Shown here piece after piece: positions 35,639 through 44,355 of a stretch of DNA of 64,000 bases; within the stretch, counting starts at the first letter, position 1; each line of letters begins with the position of its first letter. Location of the stretch: positions 310,001 to 374,000 of the forward strand of contig NZ_PYAL01000002.1 of the NCBI RefSeq assembly GCF_004121055.1, written 5' to 3'. Source of the stretch: Achromobacter aloeverae (GTDB lineage Bacteria; Pseudomonadota; Gammaproteobacteria; Burkholderiales; Burkholderiaceae_B). The position numbers and the translations under genes are program-made. Below the pieces are notes generated by a model. It ran no database searches. It saw only the letters and a list, made by a program, of their open reading frames with translations, and was not told the DNA's origin.

Positions 35639-36070
35639 TTATAGCGCTTGGCGGAAATGCATGCCCATGGCCAGCAGTCCCTGCCGGAAATAGAAGCGCT
35701 GCGCCAGGGCATTGCCCAGGCCCGTGTCGAGGACGAAATTCGCGCAGTCCTGTTCGCGGGCTTCCTCGCGCAAGGCGTCGAGCAGCCGGGCGCCCAGTCC
35801 TGCGCGCCGCGCATCGGCGCTGGCGACGAGGTCGTCGACGTAGAGAAAGCGCCCATACAGGGTGTTTTCCTGCAGGCGATAGCCGGCCAGGGCCTTGACC
35901 TGCCCGTCTTGCCAGGCGGCAAGGATGCGATATCCCTGCCTGGCTTGGCGATGCACCTGCGCGGTATATGCATGCACGTCCGTCAGGTGCGGACGCAGCT
36001 CGCGCATGACGTCGAAGCCTGCCTGGATGTCCTGGTCGCTGTCGAGATGGCTCAATCGAAAATGGGGCAT
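35639..36070 (-). CDS. GNAT-family N-acetyltransferase
   Basis: A 143-aa GNAT protein from the ATG at 36070 (AAGGAT upstream). LYVDDLVASADARRAGLGARLL is the acetyl-CoA-binding segment with an RRxGLG variant of Q/RxxGxG/A, and YFRQGLLAMGMHF closes the fold. Substrate unknown. It shares a promoter region with the divergent MocR regulator, a common arrangement for MocR control, and may form an operon with azoR. Confidence 0.9.
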   Translation of the reverse strand: MPHFRLSHLDSDQDIQAGFDVMRELRPHLTDVHAYTAQVHRQARQGYRILAAWQDGQVKALAGYRLQENTLYGRFLYVDDLVASADARRAGLGARLLDALREEAREQDCANFVLDTGLGNALAQRFYFRQGLLAMGMHFRQAL

Positions 36071-36253
36071 GGGCAATCCTTGTGGTTCAGCGAATAATGT
36101 AGGACGATCATGGCCTATGAGACAGGTGCAAGAACGGGTTAAAAGAATGGGACATAGGACCCAGGACATAAGCATCGGGCGTGGAACCCCGGAGTCCGGT
36201 AGCCGGAAACCGGCGCATCCGGCCCGGGCATGGAAATGAGCGGGGCATGAACC

Positions 36254-37672
36254 ATGGACGTGGAACACCTGAAACCGCGCCGTAAGCAGGACGGCCCGGT
36301 CTACCTGCAGTTGTACCGGCGGTACCGGGAAGCGATCTCGACCGGCAAGCTCAAGCCGGGCGATCGTGTGCCGTCGGTGCGCAGCCTCGCCAGCGAGTTG
36401 AGCCTGGCGCGCGGCACGGTCGAGATGGCCTACGAGATGCTGGCCAGCGAAGGCTATTTCGTGGCGCGTGGCGCGGCGGGGACCATCGTGTCGCCGCGCC
36501 TGGAGAACCTGCCCGATCCGGACAAGGGGACGGCGGCCGCGCGGCCCGCGCATCAGGCGTCCTATCCCTCGTTGTCGGCGCAGGGCGAACCGCGACCGTT
36601 CCAGCTGGGCCTGCCGGCATTGGATGCGTTTCCGCGCAAGGTGTGGGCGCGCCTGGCCGGGCGCAACGTGCGCATCCTGGAGACGGAGGCGATGATTTCT
36701 CCCGATCCCGCGGGGTATGCGCCCCTGCGCCGTGCCATAGCCGCCTATCTTGGGATTTCGCGCGGCATCGTCTGCGCCCCGGAGCAGGTATTCGTGACGA
36801 CGGGATACTGGGGCGCGCTGGAACTCGTCCGCCGCGCGTTGCTGCAAGCCGGGGACCAGGGCTGGTACGAGGATCCGGGCTACATCCATGCCCGGTCGTG
36901 GCTGGAGCGCGCCGGCATGCGACTGGAGCCGGTGCCTGTCGATGATGAGGGCCTGGACGTGGAGATGGGGGAGCGGCTGGCCCCGCGTGCGCGCTTCGCG
37001 GTGGTCACGCCCACGCATCAGAGCCCCATGGGCATGGCCTTGTCATTGCCGCGTCGGCTGGCGCTGCTGGAATGGGCCAAGCGCAGCCAGGCCTGGATCA
37101 TCGAGGACGACTACGACAGCGAGTTTCGCTACCATGGCCGGCCGCTGCCGGCGTTGAAAAGCCTGGATCGTGATGGGCGCGTGCTTTACAACGGCACCTT
37201 CAGCAAGGTGCTGTTTCCGGGCTTGCGGCTCGCGTATCTGGTGGTGCCGCTGTCGCAGGCCGGCAGGTTTCGCGACGCGGTGGACCATTTGGCCGGTCCC
37301 GGTTCCATCCTGCTGCAGTCCATGGTCGCCGATTTCATGGAGCAGGGGCATTTCGTCCGGCACCTGCGCAAGATGCGTGGCCTGTATGCGGCCAGGCGCG
37401 GCTATCTGGTGGATGCGCTGGCGCAAACGATGGAAGATCGCCTGCATGTCCAGCCGCAAGCCGGCGGCATACATGTCCTGGCGCATTTGCGGACCGGACA
37501 GGACGACAAGGCGCTGGCGGCGGCCGCGCGAGCCCGGGGGCTCGCGGTCCAGGCCTTGAGCGACTGGCGCGTGCGCCAGGGATCGCAAAGCGGTTTGCTG
37601 ATGGGGTTCGCCAATCTTGCGACGCCCGCGGACGCGCTGAGGGCGGTCCGGCGCCTGGCGCAGGTCCTGTAG
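36254..37672 (+). CDS. MocR-type GntR/aminotransferase regulator
   Basis: A 472-aa fusion. Residues ~12-80 are a GntR winged helix (VPSVRSLASELSLARGTVEM). Residues ~110-470 are a fold-type I aminotransferase domain with DDYDSEFRYHGRPLPAL and the PLP-binding K318 in NGTFSKVLFPGLRL. MocR proteins sense PLP or PLP-amino-acid adducts and usually control divergent genes, here the GNAT/azoR pair. Closest in layout to PdxR, but no pdxST genes are nearby. Confidence 0.92.
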   Translation: MDVEHLKPRRKQDGPVYLQLYRRYREAISTGKLKPGDRVPSVRSLASELSLARGTVEMAYEMLASEGYFVARGAAGTIVSPRLENLPDPDKGTAAARPAHQASYPSLSAQGEPRPFQLGLPALDAFPRKVWARLAGRNVRILETEAMISPDPAGYAPLRRAIAAYLGISRGIVCAPEQVFVTTGYWGALELVRRALLQAGDQGWYEDPGYIHARSWLERAGMRLEPVPVDDEGLDVEMGERLAPRARFAVVTPTHQSPMGMALSLPRRLALLEWAKRSQAWIIEDDYDSEFRYHGRPLPALKSLDRDGRVLYNGTFSKVLFPGLRLAYLVVPLSQAGRFRDAVDHLAGPGSILLQSMVADFMEQGHFVRHLRKMRGLYAARRGYLVDALAQTMEDRLHVQPQAGGIHVLAHLRTGQDDKALAAAARARGLAVQALSDWRVRQGSQSGLLMGFANLATPADALRAVRRLAQVL

Positions 37673-37752
37673 CGCTCACCCGTGCCGCGTGGGCGGCGTG
37701 GGGGGCGTCGCAGGCGTGGCGGCCGCGCGGCCCCGTCCCGAAACTGCTGGCC

Positions 37753-38349
37753 TTATTGCAGCGTGCCCCAACGCGTCACGGCCGGTTCGGCCGAGGCCCA
37801 TTTCCAGGTGTCCTGGCCGCGGCAAGCGGTGGCGGCATACCAGCGTTCGGGCGCCGCGGGCGTGTCGCCGTCCTGTACGGAGAAGACGAACTCCTTGCAG
37901 GATGCGAGCATGGACGAGAACGCGCGGGTGACTCTTACCTTGCCGTGGCCGTTCTCCACCGGCAGGACATGCTTGACCTGCCATGTGCCCGTGCCGTCGA
38001 CCGGCAGGCGCCCCGCTGTCGCGGCAATGAGGTTCTGCTGGTCCGCGTGCATGTTTTTCATGAAACGAGAGACGGCCTCGTCCGTGGCGGCCTGCACGGT
38101 AATGCCCACGCCCAATGCCACGGCCGGATTCGCCGTGACGGCGCCCGAGGCCACGGCGGCGGCCGCGCCGCTCGCGGCGCCGATCGAGGAGCAGCCGCTG
38201 GTAGCGGCCAGGAGACACCCGTATAGCGCGGCAAGCAGGCAGGGTAGGGCGCGGGCGCCCCTGCCGTCCCTCGCGCGAATGTGCGGCCCGCGTCGCCGCG
38301 CGCGCGACGATACGCTGGCGACGTCGTCCACCTGTGCACCGTCTCTCAC
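37753..38349 (-). CDS. Putative lipoprotein, paralogue of the upstream gene
   Basis: An unrecognised protein of about 198 aa, if started at the GTG (38349) that overlaps the upstream stop as GTGA. A basic N-region and LLAALYGCLLAATSGCSS give a lipobox-like signal (TSGC). A glycine/alanine-rich segment follows (GAASGAAAAVASGAVTANPA), then a C-terminal domain ending WKWASAEPAVTRWGTLQ. The closing segment is nearly the same as in the neighbour (WKWASAEPSTDRWGALQ). Function unknown; the Gly/Ala stretch could insert into or span a membrane. Confidence 0.7.
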   Translation of the reverse strand: MRDGAQVDDVASVSSRARRRGPHIRARDGRGARALPCLLAALYGCLLAATSGCSSIGAASGAAAAVASGAVTANPAVALGVGITVQAATDEAVSRFMKNMHADQQNLIAATAGRLPVDGTGTWQVKHVLPVENGHGKVRVTRAFSSMLASCKEFVFSVQDGDTPAAPERWYAATACRGQDTWKWASAEPAVTRWGTLQ

Positions 38350-38867
38350 TGGAGCGCGCCCCAGCGGTCGGTGGACGGCTCGGCCGATGCCCATTTCCAT
38401 ACCTTGCCGTCCCGGCATACCGACGCGACGTAGAACGCGCTCGACGCGGCGGTGTCCTTGGTCGCCTCGTGCTCGACGGAGAACACGATTTCCTTGCAAT
38501 CGAGCGCGCCCGTGCTGATCTTGCGGCTTACCGTCACGCGGCCATGCGCGTCGTCTTCGATGGGGAAGGCGTGTTTGACGGACCAGGGTGCGACCGCGCC
38601 CGGGCCAAGCGGGCCGGCGGCGCTGGCGATGCTGTTCTGCGTGTTGTCATGGACGACGCGCTCCGAATACTGCACGCCGGTCTTCGCCAGCGCAACCGCG
38701 CCAAGGCCGATACCGGTCGCAACCGCCGCATTGTTGGTGACCTTCGACGCGACCAGCGCGCCGCCGACACCGGCGCCTGCCTGGGCTCCTTCGGAATACA
38801 GCGAGCTGCACGCGGTACAGGCGAGACTCGCCAGGCTGGCGAGCACGACGACCGCGATCAGGCGCAT
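38346..38867 (-). CDS. Putative lipoprotein
   Basis: A protein of about 173 aa from the ATG at 38867. MRLIAVVVLASLASLACTAC is a signal peptide with lipobox-like cysteines. A Gly/Ala-rich central segment (GAGVGGALVASKVTNNAAVA) resembles glycine-zipper proteins. The C-terminal domain (CKEIVFSVEHE ... WKWASAEPSTDRW) is shared with the downstream paralogue. The two overlap by four bases and are clearly co-translated. Probably an envelope protein pair; function unknown. No strong ribosome site is visible. Confidence 0.75.
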   Translation of the reverse strand: MRLIAVVVLASLASLACTACSSLYSEGAQAGAGVGGALVASKVTNNAAVATGIGLGAVALAKTGVQYSERVVHDNTQNSIASAAGPLGPGAVAPWSVKHAFPIEDDAHGRVTVSRKISTGALDCKEIVFSVEHEATKDTAASSAFYVASVCRDGKVWKWASAEPSTDRWGALQ

Positions 38868-39320
38868 TCGGCGCGCGGGCGATGTCCATTCCTCGCGGTG
38901 TCGTGGCGGGGGCGCCGTGGTCGGCGTTGTCGACGTTCTGGATATGGAATGGATCTGTCCTTGCATTTTCCTGCTTTGCGTCGACGGCCGAGGGTCTCGA
39001 TACGATTCGCCGGTCCGCGCGCACTTCCGCACTTTTTCGGTGCGGCGGATTTTGCCCGATAACCTTTCAGGACGGGACATCTGAAATGCAAGAAATTGCA
39101 ATATCACGGATCAAGGACCGCACTGAAGTTACGCGACATGGCGGCCGTCTGCCTGGACCGGCCCCTGGTGGCGGCATCCTGGCCGCCGCCAGGGATGGCC
39201 GCGCCGCGGCCGCGAGGGCGCCGGGCCGCTCGCTTGTCGGGTGGCGGGCGACGGGGGAAAGGCTGTATAAATACACAGCGCCCACAGCCGAGGCGCCACT
39301 CCCGCAGCGAGGACACCAAT
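38868..39320. other. 453-bp intergenic region with a strong hairpin
   Basis: Divergent promoters of the lipoprotein pair and the GFA gene should lie here. The clearest structure is a 13-bp stem (39163-39175 with 39182-39194, one G-U pair, loop ATCCTG). A shorter CCGCAC/GTGCGG hairpin is at 39027-39045. Neither is followed by a T-run. A promoter-like AT patch (TATAAATA) is at about 39265-39275. Open frames in the region are not gene-like. Confidence 0.4.
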
Positions 39321-39728
39321 ATGAAAGGTACGTGTTTATGCGGCGCCGTGAGCGTCACGGCCGCTGACAGCAGGTCGATAGGCGCCTGCCATTGTGGATA
39401 TTGCCGCAGATGGGGAGGCGGTCCCTTGCTCGCGGTCCACTGCGGGCCAGACGCGGTGTTTGTCGGCCAGGACCAGATATCGGTCTACCGTTCGTCCGAC
39501 TGGGCTGAACGCGCCTTCTGCGCCAAATGCGGCGCCCATCTTTATTACAAGCTCCTCGCCGACGGCCATTACTTCATTCCGGCCGGTCTCCTGGACACCA
39601 CGGATTTCCAACTGGATAGCCAGATCTATATCGACAAGAAGCCGCCGTACTACGATTTCGCCAACCAGACGCCGACGATGACGGAGCAGCAGGTCATCGA
39701 CGCCTATGCGCCCAAGCCGTCCGAGTAG
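39321..39728 (+). CDS. GFA-family (CENP-V domain) zinc protein
   Basis: A 135-aa member of the glutathione-dependent formaldehyde-activating family. Cysteine ligands for two zinc sites are C5, C7, C23, C25, C28, C67 and C70 (CLCG, CHCGYC, CAKCG). GAGGACA precedes the start. True Gfa accelerates S-hydroxymethylglutathione formation; many relatives have no proven activity. It is followed 59 bp later by a DOPA-dioxygenase-like gene. Confidence 0.92.
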   Translation: MKGTCLCGAVSVTAADSRSIGACHCGYCRRWGGGPLLAVHCGPDAVFVGQDQISVYRSSDWAERAFCAKCGAHLYYKLLADGHYFIPAGLLDTTDFQLDSQIYIDKKPPYYDFANQTPTMTEQQVIDAYAPKPSE

Positions 39729-39787
39729 GGCGGTGACGATCGCGGCCGCATTCGCTGGTTCCATTTTCTGGATATTCGGGATACTCC

Positions 39788-40240
39788 ATGGATAAAGCCT
39801 TGGCGGGTACGCCCGCAGCTTCCGGACCGGATCGCGCGGTCCAAGCGCTGGATACGATACGCAGCTATCACGCGCACATCTATTTCGACGGTCCGGCGCA
39901 GCGCCAGGCCGCCGAGATCCTGCGCGAGGAAATCTCCCTGCGCTTCTCCGTGCTGCTTGGCCGCTGGCACGACACCCTGGTCGGCCCGCATGCGCGGCCC
40001 ATGTACCAGGTGGCCTTCGCTGTCGCCGAATATGCGCGTTTCGTGCCCTGGCTCATGATCAATCGCCGCGGACTGGCCGTGCTCGTCCACCCCAACACGG
40101 GCAGGCCCAGGACCGACCATACGGACCACGCGCTCTGGATGGGCGAGGTGCTGGGCATCCTCAACCCACAGCGGCTGCCCGATATGGAGGGGCCGGAGCC
40201 CGCGATCGTGCCCAACACACAGCCTACGCTTACGGCCTGA
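39788..40240 (+). CDS. DOPA 4,5-dioxygenase family protein
   Basis: A 150-aa small protein of the DOPA_dioxygen family. YHAHIYFDGPAQRQAA is the diagnostic opening with the HxHxYF metal-site motif, and LVHPNTGRPRTDHTDHALWM carries further histidines. Plant and fungal relatives extradiol-cleave catechols; bacterial ones are mostly uncharacterised. Length is normal for the family. Confidence 0.9.
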   Translation: MDKALAGTPAASGPDRAVQALDTIRSYHAHIYFDGPAQRQAAEILREEISLRFSVLLGRWHDTLVGPHARPMYQVAFAVAEYARFVPWLMINRRGLAVLVHPNTGRPRTDHTDHALWMGEVLGILNPQRLPDMEGPEPAIVPNTQPTLTA

Positions 40241-40394
40241 GCGGACATCCGGCCGCGCCGGCGTCCAGGCGTAAGTCCAGGCGTAAGCGTCCCATTGGCA
40301 TGATTTCCTGGATTATCTATCCAGGCCGGCAGCATTTATTTCCGCGGTCGCCATCTCTACAGTGAGCGGTACCCCATACCTGAAGGAGATTTCC

Positions 40395-41168
40395 ATGGCG
40401 GACCATTCCATAAAGGGCAAAGTCGTCTTGATCGCCGGCGGCGCCAAGAACCTCGGCGGCCTGATCGCCCGCGACCTGGCTGGGCAAGGCGCCAAGGCCG
40501 TCGCCATTCACTACAACAGCCCGGCCAGCAAGGCCGACGCGGACGCGACCGTGGCCGCGGTGCAGGCCGCGGGCGCCAAGGCGGTCGCCTTCCAGGCGAA
40601 CCTGACCACGGCGGCGGCCGTCGAGAAACTGTTCGCCGATACCGTCGCCGCGCTGGGCCGCCCGGACATCGCCATCAACACCGTGGGCAAGGTGCTGAAG
40701 AAGCCCTTTGTCGAGATCAGCGAGGCCGAGTACGACGAAATGACGGCGGTCAATTCCAAGGCGGCCTTCTTCTTCCTCAAGGAAGCCGGCAAGCACGTCA
40801 ACGACAACGGCAAGGTGGTCACGCTGGTGACGTCGCTGCTGGGCGCGTTCACGCCCTTCTATGCTTCCTATGCCGGCACCAAGGCGCCCGTGGAGCATTA
40901 CACTCGCGCCGCGGCGAAGGAGTTTGGCGCGCGCGGCATTTCGGTGACCGCGGTAGGGCCCGGCCCGATGGACACGCCGTTCTTCTACCCGGCCGAGGGC
41001 GCCGACGCCGTGGCCTATCACAAGACCGCGGCCGCGCTGTCGCCCTTCAGCAAGACCGGTCTCACCGATATCCAGGACGTGGTGCCGTTCATCCGCCACC
41101 TGGTGAGCGATGGCTGGTGGATCACCGGCCAGACCATCCTGATCAACGGCGGTTATACGACCAAGTAA
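40395..41168 (+). CDS. Short-chain dehydrogenase/reductase
   Basis: A 257-aa SDR starting at 40395 with AAGGAG upstream. The cofactor loop is AGGAKNLGG in place of TGGxxGIG, NTVGK replaces NNAG, and YASYAGTKAPVEHYTRAAA provides the Tyr-x3-Lys. GQTILINGGYTTK ends the protein. The altered loops suggest a particular SDR subgroup. A LysR gene follows 27 bp downstream in the same direction, probably its regulator. Confidence 0.9.
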   Translation: MADHSIKGKVVLIAGGAKNLGGLIARDLAGQGAKAVAIHYNSPASKADADATVAAVQAAGAKAVAFQANLTTAAAVEKLFADTVAALGRPDIAINTVGKVLKKPFVEISEAEYDEMTAVNSKAAFFFLKEAGKHVNDNGKVVTLVTSLLGAFTPFYASYAGTKAPVEHYTRAAAKEFGARGISVTAVGPGPMDTPFFYPAEGADAVAYHKTAAALSPFSKTGLTDIQDVVPFIRHLVSDGWWITGQTILINGGYTTK

Positions 41169-41195
41169 TGCCCTGGAGGGGGCGCGTGCGAGGAC

Positions 41196-42104
41196 ATGGA
41201 TAGACTAGACCGATACCGGATTTTCATGCAGGTCGCCGAGATGGGCAGTTTCATCAAGGCGGCGCACGCGCTGGACGTGCCGCGCGCGTCGGTATCGGCC
41301 GCCATCCAGCAACTGGAGGCGCAGGTGGGTGTCCGCCTGCTGCACCGGACCACGCGCCAGGTGCGCCTGACCGCCGATGGCGCGCTGCTGCTCGAACGCC
41401 TGCGTCCGCTGCTGGCCGACGTGGAGGACATCGACCTGTTGTTCCACGCCAGCCAGCGCCAGGTGTCGGGCCAGTTCCAGATCGACGTGCCCAGCCGCAT
41501 CGCGCGCCGGCTGATCGCGCCGGCCTTGCCGGCGTTGTTGCGCAGGCATCCGCGCCTGCGCCTGGTCCTGGGATCGAGCGACCGCGCGGTCGACCTCGTG
41601 AAGGAGGGGGTCGATTGCGCGGTGCGGGTGGGGGCCTTGCAGGACAGCAGCCTGGTGGTGCGCCAGCTGGGCACGATCGCGCTGATCAACTGCGCGAGTC
41701 CCCGCTACCTGGCGGAGCAGGGCGTGCCCGAGCGGCCCGGGGACCTGGAGTCGGGGCATTGGATGGTGGGCTATGCATCGCCCACGACCGGGCGGGAACT
41801 GCCCTGGACATACGTGTCCGACGACGGCGGCGAGCAAGTCGTGGCGGTGGCCAGCCAAGTGGTGACGAACAATGCGGAAGGCTATATCGCCTGCTGTCGC
41901 GCCGGCCTGGGGTTGATCCAGATACCGCGCTTCGACGTGCGGCATCTGCTGGATGCGGGAGACCTGGTCGAGGTCATGCCGGCCTATCGGGCGGCGCCCA
42001 TGCCGGTTTCCCTGCTGTATCCGCACCGCCGCCAGCGTTCGCGCAGGCTGGCGGTATTCCTGGAGTGGTTCGAGGACCTGATGCGGGAGCATCTGGACGC
42101 ATAG
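41196..42104 (+). CDS. LysR-family transcriptional regulator
   Basis: A 302-aa LysR protein with MDRLDRYRIFMQVAEMGSFI, HTH AHALDVPRASVSAAIQQLEA and LLHRTTRQVRLT, and a full effector domain. It lies immediately downstream of the SDR gene, an operon-type arrangement in which regulator and target share a promoter. A stable hairpin at 42136-42161 follows. Confidence 0.92.
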   Translation: MDRLDRYRIFMQVAEMGSFIKAAHALDVPRASVSAAIQQLEAQVGVRLLHRTTRQVRLTADGALLLERLRPLLADVEDIDLLFHASQRQVSGQFQIDVPSRIARRLIAPALPALLRRHPRLRLVLGSSDRAVDLVKEGVDCAVRVGALQDSSLVVRQLGTIALINCASPRYLAEQGVPERPGDLESGHWMVGYASPTTGRELPWTYVSDDGGEQVVAVASQVVTNNAEGYIACCRAGLGLIQIPRFDVRHLLDAGDLVEVMPAYRAAPMPVSLLYPHRRQRSRRLAVFLEWFEDLMREHLDA

Positions 42105-42135
42105 TCCGATCCCCGCGGCTTCGCTGCCTGCTGCC

Positions 42136-42161
42136 CCCCAAGGGGCTCTTTTGCCTTGGGG
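42136..42161 (+). terminator. Hairpin CCCCAAGG/CCTTGGGG after the LysR gene
   Basis: Eight-bp arms CCCCAAGG (42136-42143) and CCTTGGGG (42154-42161) around a 10-base loop containing TCTTTT, followed by CGGCCCGGCGGC and an A-run. It separates the LysR gene from the bufferin operon. The layout matches an intergenic hairpin element I associate with Bordetella/Achromobacter genomes; a genome-wide count would confirm it. Confidence 0.5.
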
Positions 42162-42193
42162 CGGCCCGGCGGCAAAAAATTTCCCGCTGGCCT

Positions 42194-42219
42194 GTAACCC
42201 GATCCGCGTCGTGGACGAA
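42194..42219 (+). promoter_or_regulatory. SigF-type ECF promoter GTAACC-N16-CGAA
   Basis: GTAACC at 42194-42199 and CGAA at 42216-42219 are separated by exactly 16 bases, matching the consensus known for SigF-type ECF sigma factors in Caulobacter. It lies 53 bp before the precursor start codon (73 bp from CGAA to the gene's ATG region counting the element), upstream of an operon that encodes an ECF sigma factor with NrsF anti-sigma proteins. Recognition by that sigma factor is inferred. Confidence 0.7.
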
Positions 42220-42272
42220 TTAGCTTGTGTATCCGCCATGGATACGTCCGAATGCAATTACCGGAGAAAGCC

Positions 42273-42584
42273 ATGTCTGCAAAAACCACCGTTACTTCCA
42301 CCTTGCTCGCCAGCGCCCTGGCCGGCATCCTCGCCTCCGCCGCCAACGCCGCGCCTCTCACCAAGGAAGAGGCCGGCGCCGCCCTGGCCGCGCACAAGGA
42401 AAAATGCTACGGCGTCGCGCTGAAGGGCCAGAACGATTGCGCCGCGGGACCCGGCACCACCTGCCAGGGCACTTCCACCATGGACTTCCAGGGCAATGCG
42501 TGGAAATTCGTCCGAGGCGGCACGTGCACGAGCATCGAGGTCCCAGGCGGCGGGCATGGGTCGCTTACCCCCATCAAGTCCTGA
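42273..42584 (+). CDS. bufA: Bufferin-type precursor peptide (DUF2282)
   Basis: A 103-aa DUF2282 protein. Residues 1-26 form a Sec signal peptide ending ANA, so the product is periplasmic. The mature part has four cysteines, C45, C56, C64 and C85, in [17 protein letters not shown] and GGTCTS. In bufferins these cysteines are modified by the DUF692 enzyme into thiooxazole or related groups that bind copper. CCGGAG precedes the ATG and the enzyme gene follows after 30 bp. Cysteine count and spacing are observed; modification and copper binding are from the family. Confidence 0.88.
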   Translation: MSAKTTVTSTLLASALAGILASAANAAPLTKEEAGAALAAHKEKCYGVALKGQNDCAAGPGTTCQGTSTMDFQGNAWKFVRGGTCTSIEVPGGGHGSLTPIKS

Positions 42585-42614
42585 CACGGCGGTTCCCCAC
42601 GGCAAGGGACGGCC

Positions 42615-43562
42615 ATGAACGCAATTTCCAAGGCAACCGCCGGGCCAACGGCGGAGGGGACCGCGACGGTGCGCGACCCTGGCCGTCTCCTGCGCCAATG
42701 CCCGGATGGAAGGGCGCTGGCCGGCACCAGCTTCAAGCCCGAGCACCTGGCGGCGATCCTGGACGATGCCGTGACGGATGGATTCTTCGAAGTCCACGCC
42801 GAGAACTACATGGGCGCGGGCGGACCGCCGCATCGGATGCTTGCCGCCATCCGCGAACGCCATCCGCTGTCCCTGCATGGCGTGTGCATGTCGATAGGCG
42901 GCATGGCCGGGCTGGACACGGAACATCTGGCGCGCTTTCGCGAGCTCGTCCTGCGCTACGAGCCGCTGCTGGTGTCCGAGCACCTGGCGTGGTCGTCGCA
43001 TCAGGGTGCGTTCTACAACGACCTTTTGCCCTTACCCTACACAAATGCGACCCTCGCAAGGGTCTGCGAGCACATCGACCAGGTCCAGCAGGCGATCCAG
43101 CGCCCGCTGCTGCTGGAGAATCCGGCGACCTATGTGGCATTTTCGTCCTCGACGATGAGCGAGACGGATTTCATCCGCGCGGTTTCCAGGCGCACCGGTT
43201 GTGGTCTGCTCCTCGATATCAACAACGTCTTCGTTTCGGCGACCAATCACGGTTATTCGGCCGAGCGGTACCTGGTGGATTTCCCGCTGCAGCACGTCGG
43301 TGAAATCCACCTTGCCGGTCATGACGCGCAATGCGACGACGACGGACAACCGCTGCTGATAGACAGCCATGACCGCGCCATCGCCGATCCCGTCTGGGCG
43401 CTGTATCGCGGCGTCATCGCTCGCGCGGGCGCCAGGCCGACGCTGGTTGAGTGGGACAGCGCGCTGCCCGCCTGGCCCGTGCTGCGGGCGCAAGCGCATA
43501 CGGCGCTTGGCATCCTGCGCGGCCATGGCGCGTTCGAGGAGGACCACGTCCATGCCGTCTGA
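42615..43562 (+). CDS. bufB: DUF692 multinuclear iron oxidative enzyme (bufferin maturation)
   Basis: A 315-aa MNIO/DUF692 TIM-barrel enzyme, related to MbnB of methanobactin synthesis. Metal-ligand segments typical of the family are visible: [57 protein letters not shown] and VEWDSALP. With its partner it should oxidise cysteines of the adjacent precursor. Its last 11 bases overlap the next gene, so both are co-translated. Confidence 0.93.
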   Translation: MNAISKATAGPTAEGTATVRDPGRLLRQCPDGRALAGTSFKPEHLAAILDDAVTDGFFEVHAENYMGAGGPPHRMLAAIRERHPLSLHGVCMSIGGMAGLDTEHLARFRELVLRYEPLLVSEHLAWSSHQGAFYNDLLPLPYTNATLARVCEHIDQVQQAIQRPLLLENPATYVAFSSSTMSETDFIRAVSRRTGCGLLLDINNVFVSATNHGYSAERYLVDFPLQHVGEIHLAGHDAQCDDDGQPLLIDSHDRAIADPVWALYRGVIARAGARPTLVEWDSALPAWPVLRAQAHTALGILRGHGAFEEDHVHAV

Positions 43563-44355
43563 ACGTCGTTCCCATGCGCCGGACCATGCCGCCGCGTTCG
43601 CGCCCGGCTTGCTGAAGCCCGCGCTGGCGGCCCCTGCGGACTTGATGGCAGGACGCGGAAAAAGCGTCGTCAAGCGCTACAACGTCTATCGCAACAACGT
43701 GACCGTGAGCCTGATCGACGCGCTGGCCGCCATCTATCCCGCCGTCCAGCGCATTACCGGCGTAACGTTTTTTCGCGCCATGGCGCGTTTCCATGTCCGC
43801 GCGACGCCGCCGGCCTGTCCGATGCTGTTCGAGTACGGACGGGATTTTCCCGCTTTCATCGAGGCCTACGAGTACGCGGCGGGCCTGCCCTGGCTGGCGG
43901 ACACGGCGCGTATCGAACGGGCCTGGCTGGACGCCTATCACGCCGCCGATTCGCCGGTCCTGCCGGCCGCGGCGCTTGCCGCCGTCGACCCGAAGGGATT
44001 GGCCGACCTGCGTTTCGTCCCGCATCCCTCCACGCGCGTCCTGCGATCGAGATACCCCGCGGTGTCGATCTTCGCGATGACCAGGGCGCCGGGCCCCATC
44101 ATGCCGCCGTGCGGAAGCGACGCGGAGGATGCGCTGGTGACGCGGCCGGCGCAGGAAGTCATCGTGTCGCGCCTGCCGCCGGGAGGCGCCGCCTTCCTTG
44201 TCCAGCTGCTCGAAGGCGTGCCGCTGGGCGCGGCCGCCCAGGCGGCTTACGACGAAGCCGCCGGTTTCGATCTCCCGGCCAATCTCGAGGGCATGATCGC
44301 GGCGGGCGTATTCGCTGCCATTGAACATGGAGGTAAACACGAATGTCAGTCATGA
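43552..44355 (+). CDS. bufC: DUF2063 partner protein of the DUF692 enzyme
   Basis: A 267-aa DUF2063 protein starting at 43552 (GAGGAGG upstream). The N-terminal region has [20 protein letters not shown] and the YPAVQRITG segment characteristic of this family, followed by a C-terminal wing-like domain. In bufferin and related MNIO pathways it acts as the substrate-recruiting partner of the DUF692 enzyme, like MbnC. It overlaps bufB by 11 bases and the DoxX gene by 13. Confidence 0.92.
   Translation: MPSERRSHAPDHAAAFAPGLLKPALAAPADLMAGRGKSVVKRYNVYRNNVTVSLIDALAAIYPAVQRITGVTFFRAMARFHVRATPPACPMLFEYGRDFPAFIEAYEYAAGLPWLADTARIERAWLDAYHAADSPVLPAAALAAVDPKGLADLRFVPHPSTRVLRSRYPAVSIFAMTRAPGPIMPPCGSDAEDALVTRPAQEVIVSRLPPGGAAFLVQLLEGVPLGAAAQAAYDEAAGFDLPANLEGMIAAGVFAAIEHGGKHECQS

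Noticed and set aside
34963-37018. Fused azoreductase-GNAT or longer GNAT proteins suggested by long frames
   Set aside because: Each true gene has its own start and ribosome site (35616 and 36070); the extensions lack similarity.
38882-39367. Plus-strand open frames over the 453-bp gap before the GFA gene
   Set aside because: They have no family similarity, overlap the divergent promoter region and differ in frame from the GFA start set by its CLCG motif.
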